Source of the DNA: Clostridium novyi NT
GTDB taxonomy: Bacteria; Bacillota; Clostridia; Clostridiales; Clostridiaceae
DNA: 64,000 bases
NCBI RefSeq assembly: GCF_000014125.1
Contig: NC_008593.1
Span: forward strand, 310,001-374,000
Reading direction: 5' to 3'
The first letter of the stretch is position 1, and each line of letters opens with the position of its first letter. A program made the position numbers and the translations under genes. Below, piece by piece: positions 34,813 to 44,427 of the stretch. The notes under the pieces are model-generated. The model was given only the letters and a program-made list of their open reading frames with translations. It was not told where the DNA came from and did no database searches.

Positions 34813-37800
34813 ATGAGTTTTAGGTTTATATATGGTAGGGCAGGAAGTGGAAAAAGTAAATTTTGCATAGATGATATAGAAAAAAGATTACAAGAAGATA
34901 CAAATAAACAACTTATATTGATTGTGCCAGAACAGTTTTCATTTCAAGCTGAAAAGAGTGTAGTAGAAAAGGTTAAAGGTACAGGAATAACTAATGTAAA
35001 AGTAACTAGTTTTGAAAGAATTGCTTATGATGTATTTAATGAAGTTGGAGGGTCAACTCATAAGATTATAAATTCTTCAGGAAAACTTATGCTTATATTT
35101 AATATAATAAATAATTTAAAAGATGAACTTAAGGTATTTGCAACTGCTGCAAATCAAGAGGGGTTTGTAAATAATATATCTGATATTATTACTGAATTGA
35201 AAAGATATGACGTTACAGCGACAGAACTTAGAGCTACTTTAAATCTTATAGAAGATGAATTTTTAAAGGATAAGATAAATGATATAAGTTATATATTTGA
35301 ACAATTTCAAGAAAGCCTTCACAAAAATTATATAGATTCTGAAGATGAGCTTACTTTATTATATAGAAAAATTGATACATCTAAAATGTTTGATGGGGCA
35401 GAAGTATGGATAGATGAATTTAGTTCATTTACTCCCCAACAATATAAAATTTTAGAAAAACTTATGGAAAAGGCAAGTAGAGTAAATATAACTTTATGTA
35501 TGGATTACTATAGAGTTATAGACGGTACTGATGTTTTTGCCCCAACAAAGAGAACGGAAGAAAAATTAAGAGAAATCTTAAAAGAGAAAGATGTTAAACT
35601 TGATAAGCCTATTATTTTAAACAATGATGATGTAAATAGATTTAAGGATAGTAGTGAGCTTAAATATTTAGAAGAAAATTATTTTAAGTATCCATATAAA
35701 CCGTATGATAAGACAACTGACGATATAAAGATTATAAGAGCATTAAATCCTTATTCAGAAGTTGAAAATATAGCAAAAGAAATAGCTAAAATATCAATGG
35801 AAAGTAACATAAGATACAGGGATATTGCAGTTATAACTAGGGATTTAGAAGGGTACGAAAAAATAGTAAAAACAATTTTTGATGAATACGAAATACCTTA
35901 CTTTATAGATAAAAAGAAAGAAATAGATGATAATCCTCTTATTGTGCTTATAACATCAGTTATAGAAATATTTAATAAAAGTTGGTCTTATGAGGCTATG
36001 TTTAGATATTTAAAAACAGGGCTTTCAAATGTTTCAAAAGAAGAAGTGGACTTATTAGAAAATTATGTTTTAGCCTATGGTATAAGAGGAAAGAAAAAGT
36101 GGCAATCTCCTTGGGAATACGGAAATGAGAACATATTAGAAAAAATAAATGAAATTAGAATTAAAGTTTCAGAGCCTCTTATAAAATTTTCATCAAAACT
36201 TAAAGGAAAGAGTAAGGCTGATGAAATTTGTAGTGCAGTATACAATTTTTTATGTAGCATAGGAGTAAATGAAACCATTGAAAAATGGGTTTATAAGTTT
36301 AAAAATGAAGGAAATCAAGCACTGGCGAAAGAGTATAGTCAGATTTGGAATATGGTAATTGAACTTTTAGACCAAGTAGTAGAAGTCTTTAAAGAAGAAG
36401 AGTTACAACTAAAGGATTTTGTAAAGATTTTATCACTTGGATTTAAGGATTATAAAATGGGACTTATTCCTCCATCACTAGATCAAGTTTTAGTATCTGA
36501 TGTTGAAAGAGTTAGAACTCATGAGATTAAACTTCTATATATAATAGGAGTAAATGATGGAATATTCCCTGCTGTTTCTAAGGATGAAGGAATACTTTCA
36601 GATAGTGACCGTGGAAGCCTAAAAAAAATAGGAATAGAAATTGCAGAAGACACTAAATCAAAAGCATTTGAAGAACAATATTTAATATATAGAACACTTA
36701 CAACAACTCAAAAGTATTTGAGAATATGTTATTCAATTGCTGATTATGAAGGAAAGGCACTAAGACCATCAATTATAGTAAGTAGATTTAAGTCATTGTT
36801 TCCTAAAATAGCAGAGGAAAGTGACAACATAGCTATGGATTATGAGGAAGAAAATATAGATCTTATATCAAGAGAAATTCCTACTTTTAATAATTTAGTA
36901 TCAGTTTTAAGAAGAGAAGATAATAAAGTAAAAGTTAGTCCATTTTGGAGTGATGTTTATAAATGGTATAGTGAAAATCCTAGATGGAAGGAAACTTTAG
37001 ATACTGTATTTTCAGCAATATCATATACAAATGCTGTGGATGATATAAGCGAAGAAAAAATAAGAAAAATGTACGGCAATAAATTATATTTAACAGTTTC
37101 TAGACTTGAAAAATATGCACAATGCCCATTTGGATATTATATAAAATATGGATTAAAGGCAAAAGAAAGAAAGATTTTTGCACTTACACCACCTGATTTA
37201 GGTACATTTATGCACAATGTTATTGATGAATTTTCTGAAGTTGTGGATAAAAGTGGGTTTAAGTGGTATGAAATAGAGGATAAGTGGTGCAAAGATACAG
37301 TATCAGAGATTGTGGATAGAAAAGCAGAAGAATCAGCTGGAGGAATTTTCACAAGTTCAGCAAGATATAAATACTTTACCGAAAGATTAAAAAGAGTTTT
37401 AATAAAGACTATTTTAGTTATTATAGAACATTTAAAGAGAAGTGGATTCCAGCCAATAGGACATGAAGTTGGCTTTGGAAATGATGAAAAATATCCACCT
37501 ATAGAAATTGAACTTTCAAGTGGAGAAAAAGTTAAGTTAATTGGAAGAATTGATAGAGTAGATAAACTTGATATGGAAAAGAAAGATTACTACAGAATAA
37601 TTGATTATAAGTCAGGAAATAAAGACTTTAGTTTATCTGATGTGTATTATGGATTACAACTTCAACTTTTAACTTATTTAGATGCAATACTTACAAATGA
37701 GGAATTAAAAGATAGAGAAGAAGCACTTCCAGGGGGAGTTTTATATTTAAAAATAGATGATCCTATAATAAAGGGAAAGAGAAATCTTTCAGAGGAAGAA

Positions 37801-38217
37801 ATTCAAGATGAAATAATGAAAGCTTTAAAAATGAAGGGACTTCTTTTAGCAGATGAAGAGGTTGTTAAAGAAATGGATAGAAAAATTGAAGGAAATTCTC
37901 TTATAATCCCTGCAAGAATAAACAAAGATGGTAGTCTTGGAAAGTCATCAGTTGGTACAGAAGAACAATTTAGACTTTTAAGAGAACATGTAAAAAAGAA
38001 CCTAATTAAAGCTTGTGAAGATATGTTAAAAGGTGATATTAAAATAAGACCAATTAGAAGTAAAAATGCAGATGCTTGTACATATTGTCTGTATTCTTCT
38101 ATATGTGAATTTGATACTAACTTTGAAGATAATGAATTTAAAGTTGTTCAAGAGAAAAAGGATGAAGAGGTTTGGGAATTATTAAGAAAAGAGGGGGAAG
38201 AGTCTTGGGAGAAGTAA
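34813..38217 (+). CDS. addB: ATP-dependent helicase/nuclease subunit B
   Basis: With AddA it resects double-strand breaks up to Chi sites for recombination, the Firmicute counterpart of RecBCD. The 1134-residue protein has an N-terminal Walker A GRAGSGKS (Lys14) and a C-terminal PD-(D/E)XK nuclease region (GRIDRVDKL, then YRIIDYKSGNK). The four Fe-S cysteines that staple the nuclease domain are at 771 (YAQCPFGYY), 1089, 1092 and 1098 (CTYCLYSSIC), with the same 3- and 6-residue spacing as in B. subtilis AddB. The ATG has a weak TTGGTGAAAA site. addA starts inside its last 13 bases. Confidence 0.97.
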   Translation: MSFRFIYGRAGSGKSKFCIDDIEKRLQEDTNKQLILIVPEQFSFQAEKSVVEKVKGTGITNVKVTSFERIAYDVFNEVGGSTHKIINSSGKLMLIFNIINNLKDELKVFATAANQEGFVNNISDIITELKRYDVTATELRATLNLIEDEFLKDKINDISYIFEQFQESLHKNYIDSEDELTLLYRKIDTSKMFDGAEVWIDEFSSFTPQQYKILEKLMEKASRVNITLCMDYYRVIDGTDVFAPTKRTEEKLREILKEKDVKLDKPIILNNDDVNRFKDSSELKYLEENYFKYPYKPYDKTTDDIKIIRALNPYSEVENIAKEIAKISMESNIRYRDIAVITRDLEGYEKIVKTIFDEYEIPYFIDKKKEIDDNPLIVLITSVIEIFNKSWSYEAMFRYLKTGLSNVSKEEVDLLENYVLAYGIRGKKKWQSPWEYGNENILEKINEIRIKVSEPLIKFSSKLKGKSKADEICSAVYNFLCSIGVNETIEKWVYKFKNEGNQALAKEYSQIWNMVIELLDQVVEVFKEEELQLKDFVKILSLGFKDYKMGLIPPSLDQVLVSDVERVRTHEIKLLYIIGVNDGIFPAVSKDEGILSDSDRGSLKKIGIEIAEDTKSKAFEEQYLIYRTLTTTQKYLRICYSIADYEGKALRPSIIVSRFKSLFPKIAEESDNIAMDYEEENIDLISREIPTFNNLVSVLRREDNKVKVSPFWSDVYKWYSENPRWKETLDTVFSAISYTNAVDDISEEKIRKMYGNKLYLTVSRLEKYAQCPFGYYIKYGLKAKERKIFALTPPDLGTFMHNVIDEFSEVVDKSGFKWYEIEDKWCKDTVSEIVDRKAEESAGGIFTSSARYKYFTERLKRVLIKTILVIIEHLKRSGFQPIGHEVGFGNDEKYPPIEIELSSGEKVKLIGRIDRVDKLDMEKKDYYRIIDYKSGNKDFSLSDVYYGLQLQLLTYLDAILTNEELKDREEALPGGVLYLKIDDPIIKGKRNLSEEEIQDEIMKALKMKGLLLADEEVVKEMDRKIEGNSLIIPARINKDGSLGKSSVGTEEQFRLLREHVKKNLIKACEDMLKGDIKIRPIRSKNADACTYCLYSSICEFDTNFEDNEFKVVQEKKDEEVWELLRKEGEESWEK

Positions 38218-41200
38218 AGTGGACTAAAGAGCAACAACAGGCTATAGATGTACATGGCTGTAATTTATTAGTTTCAGCAGCAGCAGGTTCGGGAAAGACA
38301 GCAGTGCTTGTTGAAAGAATAATAAAAATGATAACAGATATAAAAAATCCAGTGGATATAGATAGATTACTTGTTGTGACATTTACCAATGCAGCAGCAT
38401 CTGAAATGAAAGAGAGAATCGGAAAAGCCATTGGAAAAGAATTAACTAAACATCCAAAGTCAAAACAACTTCAAAGACAACTAACACTACTAAACAGAGC
38501 TAGTATAACAACTATACATTCATTTTGTCTTGAAACTATAAGAAATAATTTTCACTATATAGACTTGGATCCAAACTTTAGAATTGGTGATGAAACGGAA
38601 ACTGTGCTTTTAAAAGGTGAAATTATAGAGGGGATTTTTGAAGATTTATATGAACCTGAAAATTGTACACAGGAATTTTTAAATTTAGTTGAATTTTATA
38701 GTAGCAATAAGGATGATGTTGCCCTTCAAAATATAGTATTAAATTTATATGATTTTGTAATGAGTTCAAAAAATCCTAAAAAACAACTTCAGGATATGGC
38801 GGAACAATTTAATGTAGATGAAAGCTATAATTTTGGAGAGTCTAAATGGGCTAAGGTTTTAATGGATGATGTGGAATTGGAACTTAGTGGACTTAAAGAT
38901 ATGATGGAAGAAGCCTTAAAATTAATCAATGATACCAATGGACTTGATGCTTATTTAGAAGGATTTACAGATGAACTTTTAATGATTAATGATTTAATTT
39001 TAAATGCAAAAACATCTTGGGATAGCTTATATAATGGTTTATCAGAAGTTAAATTTGGAAGATTAAAAACTTGTAGAAATTGTGAAGATAAAAAAACACA
39101 AGAAAAGGTTAAAGACATAAGAAACAAGGTAAAAAAACAATTACAGGATGAGATAAAGAAGAAAATAACATCATACAGTACAAAAGAAATTGTAACGGAT
39201 TTAAGAAATCTATATCCTATAATGAAATCCCTTTGTGACTTAGTAATAGAGTTTATGGATAGATATTCTAAGGCTAAAAAGGAAAGAGGAATTATAGATT
39301 TTAATGACTTTGAACATTTTTGTTTAGAGATTTTAGGTCATGAGGAAGTGGCATTAAAATTAAGACAAAAATATATTGAGATATTAGTGGATGAATATCA
39401 GGATAGTAACTATGTACAAGAGGCAATTATAAATTCTATAGCAAGACGACATGAGGAAACAGGAAATCCAATTAATGTGTTTATGGTTGGAGATGTAAAG
39501 CAAAGTATATATCGTTTCAGACAAGCAAAACCAGAATTATTTCTTAAAAAATATAATTCTTATTTAGAAGGAGAAAATGCAAAAGAGAGAAAAGTAAATT
39601 TATTTAAGAACTTCAGAAGTAGAAAAGAAGTTTTAGATGGGGTCAACTTTATATTTAAACAGATAATGTCTGAGAATATAGGGGAACTTGAATATGGAGA
39701 TGATGAGGCACTATATTTAGGTGCTGATTTTGAACAATATGAGGATAAATCCCTTGTAGGTGGACCAATTGAACTTAATCTTATTGAAAAATCAAAAGAT
39801 GAAACTAAAGAAGAGGAGAGTGAAGAAGAGGAGATTTTATCTAATATACAAGTTGAGGCAAGATTTGTAGCTAAAAAAATAAATGAACTTGTAAATCCTA
39901 AAATAGGAGAGCCTTTTAAAGTTTATGATAATGAATTAAAGGCATATAGAAATGTTGAATATAGAGACATAGTAGTGCTTCTTAGAAGTACATCAAATTG
40001 GGCTCCTGTATTTACAGATGAAATGAAAGAAAACCTAATACCAGCTTATGCTGATGTAGGAAACGGATACTTTGAAACTGTTGAAATAAAAACTATACTA
40101 TCTTTACTTGAAATTATAGATAATCCAAGACAAGATATACCTCTTATTGCAGTATTACGTTCACCTATTGCATCATTTACACCAGAAGAACTTATAGATA
40201 TAAGATTAGAAAACAAAGATGGAGATTTCTATGGTGGATTATTAAAAGTAGCAAGTAGTGAAGATAGAGATGATAATTGGATTTTGTTTAAAAGAAAATG
40301 TAATTCCTTTTTAGAAAAACTTAACTATTGGAGAGAAAAATCCATACATATGCCAATTGATGAATTTATATGGTATTTGTATATGGAAACGGGATACTAC
40401 GGATATGTAGGCGCATTAGCTGGTGGAATGCAAAGACAGGCTAACCTTAAAATATTATTTCAAAGAGCTAGACAATATGAAAAAACTAGTTATAAAGGAT
40501 TGTTTAATTTTATAAACTTTATAAACAGATTAAAGGTTAGTAGTGGCGATATGGGAAGTGCCAAAATACTTGGAGAAAATGATAATGTAGTTAGAATAAT
40601 GAGTATTCATAAAAGTAAAGGTCTTGAATTTCCAGTTATTATATTAAGCGCCCTTGGAAAGAACTTTAACATGCAGGATTTAAATAAAAGAATACTTTAT
40701 CATGATGAACTTGGCTTTGGTCCTGATTATATTGATTTAGATAAGAGAATCATATATGAAACTGTACCAAAATCTGCCCTAAAGAAAAAAATAAAATTAG
40801 AAAGCCTATCAGAAGAAATGAGAATACTATACGTTGCACTTACAAGAGCAAAAGAAAAACTTATTTTAACTGGTGCCGTAAATGATATTGAAAAATCTGC
40901 GAAAAAATGGTCTTATGCCCTTGAAGGGGAAGATTATAAACTTTCACAATATCAAGTTATGACAGGTAAAAATTATTTAGATTGGATATGTCCTGTTATT
41001 ATGAGACATAAAGATGGTGAAGTTTTAAGGGAACTTGCAGGTATAGAGATTTTTGAAAAAGTTAATTTATTAAGTGATGAGTCTAGTTGGAAGATTACCA
41101 CAGATAATATTAGTGGAATATTACAAAATGATGATGAAACTAATGAAATTATTTTAGAGGATATAAAGGAAATAGAAGATATAGAAGAAAGTAGTTCTTA

Positions 41201-41915
41201 TTATGATGAAATCAATGAGAGGTTAAACTTTAAATATAAGTACATTGAATCTTCAAAATTACCAACATTGTTAACTGTTACTGAATTAAAAAGAATGAAA
41301 AATTCTAGTATGTACGAAGATTATTCAAGGGATATGTATACTCCCAAACTTGTGAAAAAACCTATGTTCATGGAAAAGGATAAAAAACTAAAAGGTGCAG
41401 AAAAGGGTACTGCTATGCATGCTGTAATGCAAAAGATTAATTACAGTGAAGAATTAACCATAGAGGATATAAATAGACAAATGGAGACTATGGTTGAAAA
41501 AGAATTTATTACAAAAGAGCAAGCAGATAGCGTAGAAGCAGAAAAAATATTAAATTTCTTTAAAAGTAATATAGGAAAAAGACTTTTAAAAGCTGAGAAT
41601 GTAAGAAGAGAAACTCCTTTTCACATGGAATTAAAAAGCACGGAAATATATGAAAGCTTGCCAAAAGAAATATATGAAAATGAAAATATAATGATTCAAG
41701 GAATAATAGACTGTTATTTTGAAGAAGAGGATGGAATTGTTCTTTTAGACTATAAGAGTGACTATTTTAAAGAGGGGCAAGAGGAAGCTATAATAAAAAA
41801 ATATAAAGTGCAAATAGATTATTACGCAAGGGCTATAGAAGAATTGACAGGGAAAGTAGTAAAAGAAAAATATTTATATTTATTTTATGGAGATAAAGAA
41901 GTTGAAATAAAGTAA
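38205..41915 (+). CDS. addA: ATP-dependent helicase/nuclease subunit A
   Basis: UvrD-like 3'-5' helicase plus nuclease, partner of AddB. I place the start at a TTG (38205), seven bases after GGGGGA; this gives a family-like beginning, GEVKWTKEQQQAI. An ATG at 38172 would add eleven residues from inside addB and has no site. The protein of 1236 residues has Walker A AAAGSGKTAVL (Lys31), helicase motifs VDEYQDSN, GDVKQSIYRFR and RIMSIHKSKGLEFPV, and motif VI in LYVALTRAKEKL. The C-terminal nuclease domain holds GIIDCYFEEEDGIVLLDYKSDY. The 13-bp overlap with addB suggests coupled translation. Confidence 0.97.
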   Translation: MGEVKWTKEQQQAIDVHGCNLLVSAAAGSGKTAVLVERIIKMITDIKNPVDIDRLLVVTFTNAAASEMKERIGKAIGKELTKHPKSKQLQRQLTLLNRASITTIHSFCLETIRNNFHYIDLDPNFRIGDETETVLLKGEIIEGIFEDLYEPENCTQEFLNLVEFYSSNKDDVALQNIVLNLYDFVMSSKNPKKQLQDMAEQFNVDESYNFGESKWAKVLMDDVELELSGLKDMMEEALKLINDTNGLDAYLEGFTDELLMINDLILNAKTSWDSLYNGLSEVKFGRLKTCRNCEDKKTQEKVKDIRNKVKKQLQDEIKKKITSYSTKEIVTDLRNLYPIMKSLCDLVIEFMDRYSKAKKERGIIDFNDFEHFCLEILGHEEVALKLRQKYIEILVDEYQDSNYVQEAIINSIARRHEETGNPINVFMVGDVKQSIYRFRQAKPELFLKKYNSYLEGENAKERKVNLFKNFRSRKEVLDGVNFIFKQIMSENIGELEYGDDEALYLGADFEQYEDKSLVGGPIELNLIEKSKDETKEEESEEEEILSNIQVEARFVAKKINELVNPKIGEPFKVYDNELKAYRNVEYRDIVVLLRSTSNWAPVFTDEMKENLIPAYADVGNGYFETVEIKTILSLLEIIDNPRQDIPLIAVLRSPIASFTPEELIDIRLENKDGDFYGGLLKVASSEDRDDNWILFKRKCNSFLEKLNYWREKSIHMPIDEFIWYLYMETGYYGYVGALAGGMQRQANLKILFQRARQYEKTSYKGLFNFINFINRLKVSSGDMGSAKILGENDNVVRIMSIHKSKGLEFPVIILSALGKNFNMQDLNKRILYHDELGFGPDYIDLDKRIIYETVPKSALKKKIKLESLSEEMRILYVALTRAKEKLILTGAVNDIEKSAKKWSYALEGEDYKLSQYQVMTGKNYLDWICPVIMRHKDGEVLRELAGIEIFEKVNLLSDESSWKITTDNISGILQNDDETNEIILEDIKEIEDIEESSSYYDEINERLNFKYKYIESSKLPTLLTVTELKRMKNSSMYEDYSRDMYTPKLVKKPMFMEKDKKLKGAEKGTAMHAVMQKINYSEELTIEDINRQMETMVEKEFITKEQADSVEAEKILNFFKSNIGKRLLKAENVRRETPFHMELKSTEIYESLPKEIYENENIMIQGIIDCYFEEEDGIVLLDYKSDYFKEGQEEAIIKKYKVQIDYYARAIEELTGKVVKEKYLYLFYGDKEVEIK

Positions 41916-41952
41916 ATAATATTCTAAACTATAAATGCAAGGGGGAATAATC

Positions 41953-42918
41953 GTGGAGATACTAGTGAAACCCATAGAAGAATTTAAAGTAAATGACAAA
42001 ATAGAGGGATTTTTTTTAATAAAAACTGCTGAATGTAGAACGGCTAGCAATAGTAAAAAATATTTAGATTTCACTATTGCAGACAAAACAGGAGAAATAA
42101 ACGGAAAGTTTTGGAATTACAATGAAGGTGACGAGGAAGTTTACAAACCTAATACACTAATAAAAGTAAGAGGTAGTGTTACATTATGGCAAAATAATAT
42201 GCAATTTAAAATAGATAGAATTAGATTGCCAAGAAAAAATGAAGATGTTAACATAGCAGATTTTGTGCCTTCTGCACCATATTCTCCAGAAAGTATGTAT
42301 AAAGAGATGATGGATTTTGTATCTAAAATAAAGGACGAGGACATAAGAAACATAATAAATTATATTTTAGATGAAAATAAGCACAAAATAATGCACTTTC
42401 CAGCAGCTAAAAAAAATCATCATGCTATAAGATCTGGACTTTTATATCATACAACAACTATGCTTAAAGCAGGAGAAAAATTATCAGAAGTATATACTTT
42501 TATAAACACTGATTTATTGTTTGGAGGAGTAATACTTCATGATCTTGCAAAAATGGATGAAATGAATTCAAGTGAACTTGGAATAGTTGATGATTACACT
42601 ATAGAAGGACAATTATTAGGACATATAATTGAAGGGGTAAAAAATATAGAAGTAGCAGCACAAAAAGTTGGTGCAGATAAAGAAGTTACAATGCTTTTAC
42701 AACATATGATATTATCTCACCACTATGAACCTGAATTTGGAAGTCCTAAAAAACCAATGATACCAGAAGCACAAATGCTTCACTTTTTAGATGTTATGGA
42801 TGCAAGTCTTTATGACATGAAAAAAGCAATTGGTGAAACAAATAGAGGAGAATTTTCAAATCCTGTATGGTCTTTAGATAAGAGAAAAATATATAGACCC
42901 GTAAGAGAAGATTTATAG
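41953..42918 (+). CDS. yhaM: YhaM-type 3'-5' exoribonuclease (OB-fold + HD domain)
   Basis: Exonuclease acting on RNA or single-stranded DNA 3' ends. The start is a GTG at 41953, about six bases after AAGGGGGAA; an upstream in-frame ATG at 41935 lies before that site. The protein of 321 residues has an N-terminal OB fold (KYLDFTIADKTGEINGKFW, VRGSVTLWQNNMQFKIDRI) and an HD metal domain (HAIRSGLLYHTTTMLKAGE, VILHDLAKMDE, LSHHYEPEFGSP). The length agrees with the 314-residue B. subtilis YhaM. It follows addA by 37 bp and probably shares its transcript. A terminator follows. Confidence 0.92.
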   Translation: MEILVKPIEEFKVNDKIEGFFLIKTAECRTASNSKKYLDFTIADKTGEINGKFWNYNEGDEEVYKPNTLIKVRGSVTLWQNNMQFKIDRIRLPRKNEDVNIADFVPSAPYSPESMYKEMMDFVSKIKDEDIRNIINYILDENKHKIMHFPAAKKNHHAIRSGLLYHTTTMLKAGEKLSEVYTFINTDLLFGGVILHDLAKMDEMNSSELGIVDDYTIEGQLLGHIIEGVKNIEVAAQKVGADKEVTMLLQHMILSHHYEPEFGSPKKPMIPEAQMLHFLDVMDASLYDMKKAIGETNRGEFSNPVWSLDKRKIYRPVREDL

Positions 42919-42930
42919 AATTTTAAATTA

Positions 42931-42972
42931 ATACCCTATTTACGCATTATTGTGTGTAAATAGGGTATTTTT
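42931..42972 (+). terminator. Terminator after the yhaM gene
   Basis: ATACCCTATTTAC pairs with GTAAATAGGGTAT, 12-base loop, followed by TTTTT. Confidence 0.9.
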
Positions 42973-43040
42973 AATATAATATTTTTACAGAGTGTGGTGT
43001 ATTAAGTTAAAAAGTGAGAATTTTTTTTGAAAAAAAGCTA

Positions 43041-43068
43041 TTGACATTAAGTGAAAATAATGTATAAT
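43041..43068 (+). promoter_or_regulatory. Promoter of the second T-box unit
   Basis: TTGACA (43041-43046) and TATAAT (43063-43068), 16-base spacer. It lies immediately before the T-box leader. Confidence 0.8.
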
Positions 43069-43074
43069 AATTTT

Positions 43075-43362
43075 CAACAAAGAAAATGTTAACAAATGTT
43101 TTGATTGGGAAAAGTAGTGTTTTGGGGTAGTTACAGAGAGCTGTTGTTTGGTGGAAAACAGTACTAGGATAAACATGAAAATCACCCATGAACAGTCTAC
43201 TGAAAGAATAATCAAGTAAGTAAGAACGGATTGACACTCGTTATTGTGTTCGGCATTGGAAGGATTTTTATCTGGAGATGTTTGAGGGGTTATGAAAATA
43301 ACAATTAGAGTGGTACCGCAGAATATAAGTTTTGTCTCTTAAGTGAGATGAAACTTTTTTTT
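43075..43362 (+). promoter_or_regulatory. T-box leader, predicted isoleucine specifier (ATC)
   Basis: The T-box core AGAGTGGTACCGCAG is at 43307-43321. Stem I has AGTA at 43113-43116, the AGAGAG and GGTGGAAA distal elements, base helix TGGG (43106-43109) with CCCA (43185-43188), and upper helix TGTTT with AAACA. Between them the right strand reads TGAAAATCA; by analogy with the asnS leader of this window (TGGAAGAACA, specifier AAC then purine) the specifier is ATC at 43181-43183, an Ile codon. Terminator: 43327-43338 with 43345-43356, then eight T. The T-box is certain; the specifier is inferred from the fold. Confidence 0.88.
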
Positions 43363-43392
43363 ATACAAAAAAATAAAAAGGGGCGAAAAATT

Positions 43393-44379
43393 ATGAAGTA
43401 TTTTTACAAAGTAAGTGATTTTGCAGGAAGATATTTAGCATTATTAGTAATTATTGTAGCAGGTTGGTCACTGTTAAAACCTGAATTATTTTTACCAATG
43501 GGGAAGGTAAAAGTCTTAGGGCAACCTATTACAAGTTTATTACTTGGAATAATTATGTTTGGGGTAGGACTTACATTAAATTTAGGGGATTTTAAAGTTG
43601 TATTTACAAGGCCTAAAGAAGTTTTAATTGGATGTTTAGCTCAATTTACAGTTATGCCACTAGTTGCATTTTTTATTGCTAAAGCATTTTCTTTAGATCC
43701 ATTTTTAGCAGTAGGACTTGTTTTACTTGGAACTTGTCCTGGGGGAACTGCAAGTAATGTAATGACATTTCTAGCTAAGGGAGATGTATCATTATCAGTA
43801 GCTATGACCATGGTATCTACTTTAGTTGCACCAATCTTAACACCAGTATTAACTTTTTTACTTGCAGGGCAGTGGGTTGAAGTTAATATGATGTCAATGC
43901 TTATAAGCATACTTCAAGTAGTTGTGGTTCCAGTTACATTAGGGATTATAGCTCATGGTTTTGTTACAAAAAATTCAGAAGTTTTGGATAAAATTTTAGT
44001 TTTAACATCAGTTTTAAGTGTACTTTTCATAATAGCAGTTAGTGTTGCACCTAATTCAAAGTCTTTAGTTAAGTCAGGGTTTGTAGTAATTGCTGCAGTA
44101 TGTATACATAATTGGTTAGGATTTTTAATTGGATATGTTATTGCTAAAGTATCTAGTATGGATGATAAAAAGAAACGTGCAGTATCAATTGAAGTTGGAC
44201 TTCAAAATTCAGCTTTGGCTGTTGGATTAGGAGCACAATTTCAAAATCCAATATGCTTGTTACCAGCAATTGTAGCCATGGTAGTACATCAGATATCAGG
44301 ATCAATACTTGCAAGTTTATTTACTAGAAAAGATTTTGATACAGAAGTTGAAGATAATAAAGAATTGGCAAATGTTTAA
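43393..44379 (+). CDS. Bile acid:sodium symporter (BASS) family transporter
   Basis: Membrane carrier of 328 residues with nine or ten helices. The family stretches are seen: FGVGLTLNLGDFKVVFTRPK, VLLGTCPGGTASNVMTFLAKGD, and VEVGLQNSALAVGL. Members named for bile acids also carry organic and keto acids: PanS moves ketopantoate and plant BASS2 moves pyruvate. The start is the ATG at 43393, after AAGGGGCG; an upstream ATG at 43348 lies inside the terminator. It is controlled by a T-box predicted to read isoleucine and followed 48 bp later by an iron-dependent dehydrogenase. An amino-acid-linked substrate such as a 2-oxo acid is therefore inferred; it is not shown. Confidence 0.88.
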   Translation: MKYFYKVSDFAGRYLALLVIIVAGWSLLKPELFLPMGKVKVLGQPITSLLLGIIMFGVGLTLNLGDFKVVFTRPKEVLIGCLAQFTVMPLVAFFIAKAFSLDPFLAVGLVLLGTCPGGTASNVMTFLAKGDVSLSVAMTMVSTLVAPILTPVLTFLLAGQWVEVNMMSMLISILQVVVVPVTLGIIAHGFVTKNSEVLDKILVLTSVLSVLFIIAVSVAPNSKSLVKSGFVVIAAVCIHNWLGFLIGYVIAKVSSMDDKKKRAVSIEVGLQNSALAVGLGAQFQNPICLLPAIVAMVVHQISGSILASLFTRKDFDTEVEDNKELANV

Positions 44380-44427
44380 ATAATAAAAAGTTATATGGGT
44401 AAAAGATATTAATAGGGGGCGTTTAAT

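Noticed and set aside
38172..38204. addA start at the ATG 38172
   Set aside because: There is no ribosome site; the TTG at 38205 stands after GGGGGA and gives the family-like beginning.
42985..43237. Two minus-strand open frames of 76 codons each in the leader before the BASS gene
   Set aside because: They lie across a T-box leader and its promoter on the opposite strand, have no ribosome site, and read as composition-driven sequence.
43348..43392. Extra N-terminal 15 residues for the BASS transporter
   Set aside because: That ATG is within the T-box terminator stem; the ATG at 43393 has the ribosome site.
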